64,000 nucleotides of DNA from Rhodospirillales bacterium (GTDB taxonomy: Bacteria > Pseudomonadota > Alphaproteobacteria > Rhodospirillales > Defluviicoccaceae). This document shows positions 63,241-64,000 of the stretch, in pieces. Position 1 is the stretch's first letter. Each line of letters starts with the position of its first letter. Below the pieces are notes generated by a model. That model was not told the origin of the DNA and did no database searches. It saw nothing but the letters and a program-made list of their open reading frames with translations. The position numbers and the translations under genes are program-made. The stretch spans positions 87,143 through 151,142 of the forward strand of contig JADJQT010000006.1 of NCBI GenBank assembly GCA_016712595.1. The letters run 5' to 3'.

Positions 63241-64000
63241 ATGGCGGTTCGGGTTGGCATCAACGGCTTCGGGCGTATCGGACGGCTTGTCCTGCGCGCC
63301 GCAATGGAGCAAGGCCGTAACGATATCGAATTCGTCGCGATCAACGATCTCGGCGATGTCAAAACCAATGCTCATCTGCTGAAGTACGATTCCGTACACG
63401 GCACCTTTCCCGGCGACGTCAGCGCCGATGACAGCAGCATCACCGTCAGCGGCCACAAGGTCCAGGTGATGGCGCAGCGTGATCCGACCAAGCTGCCGTG
63501 GAAAGACCTCGGCGTCGACATGGTCTTCGAGTGCACCGGCATTTTCAGCGACCGCGACAAGGCCGCCGTGCATCTCGATGCGGGCGCGCCCAAGGTTCTG
63601 GTATCGGCCCCGTCGAAGGGTGCGGACAACACTGTCGTCTACGGCGTCAACCACAAGACGCTGACCCAGGATCAGAAGGTCGTCTCGAACGCGTCGTGCA
63701 CGACCAACTGCCTCGCCCCGCCAGCGTACATCCTCGACAAGGCGCTGGGTATCGAGCGTGGCTACATGACCACGATCCACTCCTACACGGGCGACCAGCG
63801 CATCGTCGATACGCTGCACAAGGACCTGCGTCGCGCTCGCGGTGCCGCCCTGTCGATGATCCCGACGTCGACCGGCGCCGCCAAGGCCGTCGGCCTCGTT
63901 CTGCCCCACCTGAAGGGCAAGCTCGACGGCTCGGCCATCCGCGTACCGACCCCGAACGTCTCGGTCGTCGATCTGGTGTTCATCGCCAAGAAGTCGACCA
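63241..64000 (+). CDS. gap: Glyceraldehyde-3-phosphate dehydrogenase, 3' end outside the window
   Basis: The open frame runs from an ATG with a strong AAGGAGG six bases upstream to the window edge (253 codons). It starts MAVRVGINGFGRIGRLVLRA (NAD fold) and has the catalytic SNASCTTNCLAP with the active Cys, HSYTGDQRIVDTLHKDLRRA, and STGAAKAVGLVLP. The Asp in FVAINDL favours NAD as cofactor. Glycolytic GapA or gluconeogenic role cannot be separated from the partial sequence. In many alphaproteobacteria tkt precedes gap and pgk follows; tkt is absent here. A TTGACG at 63075 could be part of its promoter. Confidence 0.97.
   Translation, partial: MAVRVGINGFGRIGRLVLRAAMEQGRNDIEFVAINDLGDVKTNAHLLKYDSVHGTFPGDVSADDSSITVSGHKVQVMAQRDPTKLPWKDLGVDMVFECTGIFSDRDKAAVHLDAGAPKVLVSAPSKGADNTVVYGVNHKTLTQDQKVVSNASCTTNCLAPPAYILDKALGIERGYMTTIHSYTGDQRIVDTLHKDLRRARGAALSMIPTSTGAAKAVGLVLPHLKGKLDGSAIRVPTPNVSVVDLVFIAKKST

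Overview
The window reads as chromosome of a GC-rich alphaproteobacterium, most likely of the Rhodospirillales. The evidence is gene order and gene content: ybgC-tolQRAB-pal-cpoB-tilS-ftsH-folP-glmM, ruvCAB-yebC, and zapA-[6S RNA]-fau are typical Gram-negative housekeeping blocks, kdsA implies a Kdo-containing lipopolysaccharide, and GTG/TTG starts with 4-nt overlaps are common. The genus cannot be fixed from the sequence alone.

Layout. 1-1.3 kb: start of a glutathione S-transferase gene and cobD, both minus strand. 1.4-4.2 kb: L-lactate permease bracketed by decayed IS630 and IS5 transposase remnants. 4.3-6.5 kb: a tightly coupled TIR + SLOG-like gene pair, a candidate NAD-nucleotide signalling or defence unit. 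6.6-11.2 kb: a hemerythrin protein, then a minus-strand run of response regulator, histidine kinase, membrane methyltransferase and LpxO-like hydroxylase. 11.6-13.2 kb: an IS1182-type element with a frameshifted transposase. 13.3-17.7 kb: kdsA, ppiD, trpE. 17.8-21.3 kb: accessory genes, namely a small lipoprotein, an orphan protein with a possible CNF/CheD-like Cys-His pair, and a metal module (CDF exporter, MerR regulator, half-size DMT transporter).

21.3-31 kb is the most unusual stretch. It holds a 1310-residue STAND NTPase-WD40 receptor, a TIR protein carrying the same Gly-rich GGDIVAG(D/N)K segment as the receptor N-terminus, a glycine-zipper lipoprotein, and a propeller-caspase whose catalytic Cys position is Tyr. 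Together these look like a bacterial NLR-like immune or cell-death locus.

31-47 kb: thiD, glmM, folP, ftsH, tilS, the Tol-Pal envelope system, the Holliday-junction resolution genes ruvCAB, and yebC. 47.4-51 kb: a NifX-like protein, the murein endopeptidase mepA, and a soluble globin-coupled chemoreceptor with a PilZ domain. 51-60.3 kb: an mdtA-mdtB-mdtC-outer membrane factor drug efflux operon. 60.6-64 kb: ymdB-type phosphoesterase, fau, a probable 6S RNA, zapA, a small coiled-coil protein, and the start of gap.

No tRNA, rRNA or CRISPR array was seen. All functional statements rest on motif recognition by eye; no database search was run.
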